Shown here: positions 63,344-64,000 of the stretch, piece by piece
How positions within the stretch are numbered: the first letter of the stretch is position 1
Layout of the letters: each line of letters begins with the position of its first letter
From: an uncultured Thermanaerothrix sp.
Lineage (GTDB): Bacteria > Chloroflexota > Anaerolineae > Anaerolineales > Anaerolineaceae
Direction: 5' to 3'
Length of the DNA: 64,000 nucleotides
Assembly: GCF_938028735.1 (NCBI RefSeq)
Contig: NZ_CALIMF010000028.1
Coordinates: 1-64,000, forward strand
The notes under the pieces: generated by a model
The model's input: only the letters and a program-made list of their open reading frames with translations
What the model was told of the DNA's origin: nothing
The model's database searches: none
Translations under genes and position numbers: made by a program

Positions 63344-64000
63344 ATGACCAGCATCAAAGATGTTGCCCAGGCTGCGGGAGTCTCCACCGCCACTGTCTCG
63401 CGCGTGCTGGCCAATAAGCCCTACGTCAGCCCCGAGGTGCGCCAGCGCGTGTTGGAGGCCGTGGAGCGTTTGGGGTATCGCCCCAACCTGGTAGCGCGCG
63501 GTCTGCGCGCTCAACAAACTAACACCATCGGCCTGCTGGTCTCTGATATCCGCAACCCCTACTTTACCGACGTCAGCCGTGCGGTCGAAGATCTGGCTTA
63601 CGAGCACGGCTTCACCCTCTTTCTGGGCAACACCGATGAGAATCCCCAGAAAGAGACGCTCTACCTCCAGTCCATGCGCGATCACAATGTGGCCGGCCTG
63701 ATCTTTTCGCCCACCCGCCAGGCCTCGGAGCACTTTACCGCCCTTGGGCTCACCATTCCCACCGTGGTCATTGACCGCGCCGTTCGTGAGGGTGACGTGG
63801 ATATGGTATTGATTGATAACCTTGAGGCCGCCTACCGCCTGACCCAGCATCTCCTGGAACAGGGCTATACACGCCTGGCCGGCCTGTTCGGGGAGATGAG
63901 CGTGACTGGGCGCGAGCGCCAGCGCGGGTTTGAAAAGGCCCTGCGTGAGCACGGGCTTGCGCCGTTGCAGATGCGTTTCCTCCCTCCCTACATCCAGGCC
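63344..64000 (+). CDS. LacI-family fructose regulator, 5' part (runs off window)
   Basis: The first 219 codons of a LacI-type repressor, open to the end of the window. The HTH is MTSIKDVAQAAGVSTATVSRVLANKPYVSPEVRQRVLEAVERLGYRPNLVARGL, followed by the sugar-binding core (NTIGLLVSDIRNPYFTDVSRAVEDLAYEHGFTLFLGNTDENPQKE, VAGLIFSPTR). It diverges from the fru operon and probably binds the two TGTAATCG-type operators. Its effector is inferred to be a fructose phosphate. About 110-120 residues are missing at the C terminus. Confidence 0.9.
   Translation, partial: MTSIKDVAQAAGVSTATVSRVLANKPYVSPEVRQRVLEAVERLGYRPNLVARGLRAQQTNTIGLLVSDIRNPYFTDVSRAVEDLAYEHGFTLFLGNTDENPQKETLYLQSMRDHNVAGLIFSPTRQASEHFTALGLTIPTVVIDRAVREGDVDMVLIDNLEAAYRLTQHLLEQGYTRLAGLFGEMSVTGRERQRGFEKALREHGLAPLQMRFLPPYIQA

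Overview
The window looks like a chromosomal segment of a Chloroflexota bacterium, probably class Anaerolineae. This is an inference from style, with no 16S gene in view: fairly high G+C, Pro/Thr-rich lipoproteins, giant SARP-TPR regulators, several exported surface proteins, and promoters close to the TTGACA/TATAAT consensus. I saw no tRNA, rRNA, insertion sequence or CRISPR repeat array.

Layout. 1-8.8 kb: end of a surface protein gene, an O-methyltransferase, a CapA-like lipoprotein, a putative sialyl/polysialyltransferase-like enzyme, and a histidine kinase/response regulator pair. 8.7-10.6 kb: a minus-strand operon of three uncharacterised genes whose leader carries a recognisable fluoride riboswitch plus terminator. 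10.6-12.7 kb: NERD-UvrD helicase. 12.7-24.6 kb: a type III-A CRISPR-Cas effector locus read leftwards: CARF-HTH regulator, cas10/csm1, an AlbA_2-NACHT NTPase, csm2, csm3, csm4, csm5, a Csx1-type CARF-HEPN RNase, a Can2/Card1-like CARF nuclease and a Csx15-like gene. Cas6, Cas1/Cas2 and an array are absent from the window. 25.2-36.4 kb: mutS2, a SARP/AAA/TPR regulator, recN, a zinc-finger membrane protein, NAD kinase, a Cas4-like nuclease split over two overlapping genes, a bacterial translin and ssb. 36.6-43.6 kb: a complete ribose uptake operon (rbsR-K-D-C-B-A-C) behind a strong promoter with a LacI-type operator. 43.7-49.3 kb: CPBP protease, rpsB-tsf-pyrH, dnaK. 49.4-59.9 kb: secreted and surface proteins, including a subtilisin-like protease under a c-di-GMP-I (GEMM) riboswitch and a PxKF-type Ig-like protein behind another structured leader. 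59.9-64 kb: a fructose PTS operon (EIIA-HPr, 1-phosphofructokinase, EIIBC) divergent from a LacI-family regulator that runs off the window.

How the parts work together. In the CRISPR locus Cas10 keeps its GGDD cyclase motif, so target binding should yield cyclic oligoadenylate. Four CARF or CARF-like proteins can read or clear that signal: an RNase, a probable nuclease with a changed catalytic residue, a Csx15 family member and a CARF-HTH likely to control transcription. The NACHT protein inside the same operon is the least explained part and the best candidate for a new CRISPR-linked effector. The fluoride-riboswitch operon is the second strong candidate for new biology, because none of its three genes resembles a known fluoride exporter or fluoride-sensitive enzyme. 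Several genes (histidine kinase, mutS2, nadK, a CAP-domain protein) have a -10 box only 6-9 bases before the ATG and no Shine-Dalgarno sequence, suggesting leaderless transcripts.
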